Shown here: one piece after another, positions 21,464 to 22,424 of the stretch
Numbering within the stretch: the first letter of the stretch is position 1
Layout of the letters: the number at the start of each line of letters is the position of its first letter
Origin: a virus
Length of the DNA: 22,424 nt
Direction: 5' to 3' (one strand)
IMG/VR virus record: IMGVR_UViG_3300005511_000089
Span: 1-22,424 of that record
Program-made: the position numbers and the translations under genes
Notes under the pieces: generated by a model
What the model was told of the DNA's origin: nothing
What the model saw: only the letters and a program-made list of their open reading frames with translations
The model's database searches: none

Positions 21464-22424
21464 TACTTCACCTTCGCGCCCAGGGTGCCGTTCACGCGGT
21501 AGGGCGCGATCAGCGGGGCGGACTGGCCGAGGATGTACCGCACGGACGGGTCCTCTTCCTCCCAGGACTTCACGAAGAAGTCGCGGGGCTGGATACCGGC
21601 CTTGAGGTCCATGATCGCGCCGAAGTGACGGACGCCCTCGATCTCGCGCGAAGCCATGACGACTTCACCGGCCGGGAGCACGTCCTTCTCGACGCCGTCG
21701 AGCGGATCGACGTACTTGTCGGCGTGGACCCACAGACGGTAGTCGCCGAACTGAGCGACCAGACGGATGCCGGGGGTGATCAGGATCGGGCCGAGCGAGG
21801 CGCGAGCCGATTCCAGCGTCGCCTTGGTCATGTCGATCTGAAGACGCATCGCCTTGGCGACCGCATCGGTGTCGGGACCGGCCAGCTTGGCGCGGATGGT
21901 CTTCCACACGTCGCTCGCCATGATCACGTCACGGCAGGTCAGCGACGAATGATCGAAGATCGTCTGACCCCAATCTTCGATGTCGTCGAGCGGGTTGACG
22001 GCGGCGTTGTCCCACTTGTCGGTGCCGGTCAGGACGATGCTCAGTTCGGCATCGCGGCCGAAATCGACAAGCTGCTCGGGATAGTCGTCGCCCTTCAGGA
22101 CGAGCTTGCCGGTGCGCAGAACTTCGGCCGACATGACTTCCAGGCGGCGGGTCCACATATCCAACTGCTCGCTCACGGCGAAGCCGATGGACGCGGCAAG
22201 CCGCTGCTCGGGCGACAGGGAGCCGCCGATCTTCTCGCCAGCGCGGCGCTTGAACTGGCCGCTCGGCTTGAAGACGCGCTTGTCCTTGATGTAGGCCGGG
22301 GCGAGCGACTGAGTCTTGTAGCCCTTCTCGCGGATCACCTTGCCCGCAACGATGGGCGAGACGAGAGGCGAGATCAGGCGACGGCCCTTCACCGAGTCGA
22401 ACTTGATGTCTTCGGTGTTGGAGG
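21463..22424 (-). CDS. major capsid protein, lambda gpE family (5' end cut by window)
   Basis: The frame is open to the window edge, with 10 codons beyond GTG 22392 (SNTEDIKFDSV), so the true start is outside; GTG 22392 is internal. About 25-30 residues are missing, judging by family proteins of about 340 aa. The segment EDIKFDSVKGRRLISPLVSPIVAGKVI, then TQSLAPAYIKDKRVFKP, is the signature of capsid protein E. YPEQLVDFGRDAELSI, IILITPGIRL-like strands and a C-terminus ending NGTLGAKVK follow. It builds the HK97-fold shell. The first gene in transcription order here, it has no scaffold or protease in view. Confidence 0.93.
   Translation of the reverse strand, partial: SNTEDIKFDSVKGRRLISPLVSPIVAGKVIREKGYKTQSLAPAYIKDKRVFKPSGQFKRRAGEKIGGSLSPEQRLAASIGFAVSEQLDMWTRRLEVMSAEVLRTGKLVLKGDDYPEQLVDFGRDAELSIVLTGTDKWDNAAVNPLDDIEDWGQTIFDHSSLTCRDVIMASDVWKTIRAKLAGPDTDAVAKAMRLQIDMTKATLESARASLGPILITPGIRLVAQFGDYRLWVHADKYVDPLDGVEKDVLPAGEVVMASREIEGVRHFGAIMDLKAGIQPRDFFVKSWEEEDPSVRYILGQSAPLIAPYRVNGTLGAKVK

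Noticed and set aside
1-22424. tRNA genes, CRISPR array, insertion sequences, attachment sites
   Set aside because: No cloverleaf, regularly spaced repeats, transposase or integrase were seen; nearly all of the sequence is used by coupled structural genes.

Overview
The window is a stretch of a contractile-tailed bacteriophage (myovirus-type) genome or prophage. Every gene I can support is on the minus strand, so the biological reading order runs from the right end (22424) to the left end (1). Base composition is GC-rich and genes abut or overlap by 1-17 bases. The amidase type, the small spike-base protein and the Rz/Rz1-type lysis genes point to a Gram-negative, probably alphaproteobacterial host; that is inference. 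No integrase, repressor or host gene is visible, so I cannot say whether this is a free phage or a prophage.

Layout in transcription order. (1) 22424-20135, head and connector: the C-terminal part of a lambda gpE-type major capsid protein, a small linker-rich protein, a lambda FII-like head-tail joining protein and a putative tail terminator/completion protein. (2) 20133-17127, baseplate: homologues of P2 V (spike), W (gp25-like wedge), J and I in the P2 order. (3) 17143-11267, the host-recognition slot that holds H and G in P2: a 232-aa baseplate/fibre protein, a 1071-aa DUF4815 protein, a 304-aa repeat-type tail fibre, a glycine-rich putative tip adhesin and a fibre-assembly-like protein. 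(4) 11184-4520, tail shaft: sheath (FI), tube (FII), E and its -1 frameshift partner E', tape measure (T), U, X and D, again in the P2 order. (5) 4451-2515, lysis: an Amidase_2 endolysin with a C-terminal membrane segment, an unusual two-TM i-spanin, an overlapping o-spanin lipoprotein and a small membrane/coiled-coil protein. (6) 2518-1: a calcineurin-like metallophosphoesterase, a small conserved phage protein, a spike-base protein of the RCAP_Rcc01079 type, a 46-aa protein and a truncated SGNH-hydrolase-like protein.

The particle therefore combines a lambda-type head with a P2-type contractile tail. It appears to have two surface-recognition sets: fibres at the baseplate, and a small spike/SGNH set after lysis, which by analogy with a gene transfer agent could sit on the head. 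Other points of note are a repeat domain inserted in the sheath protein, an acidic glycine-rich insertion in the tail spike, the absence of a discrete holin, and stem-loops in all five non-coding gaps longer than 40 bases. These hairpins lack U-runs and often lie right before a start codon. No stretch over 300 bases lacks a gene.
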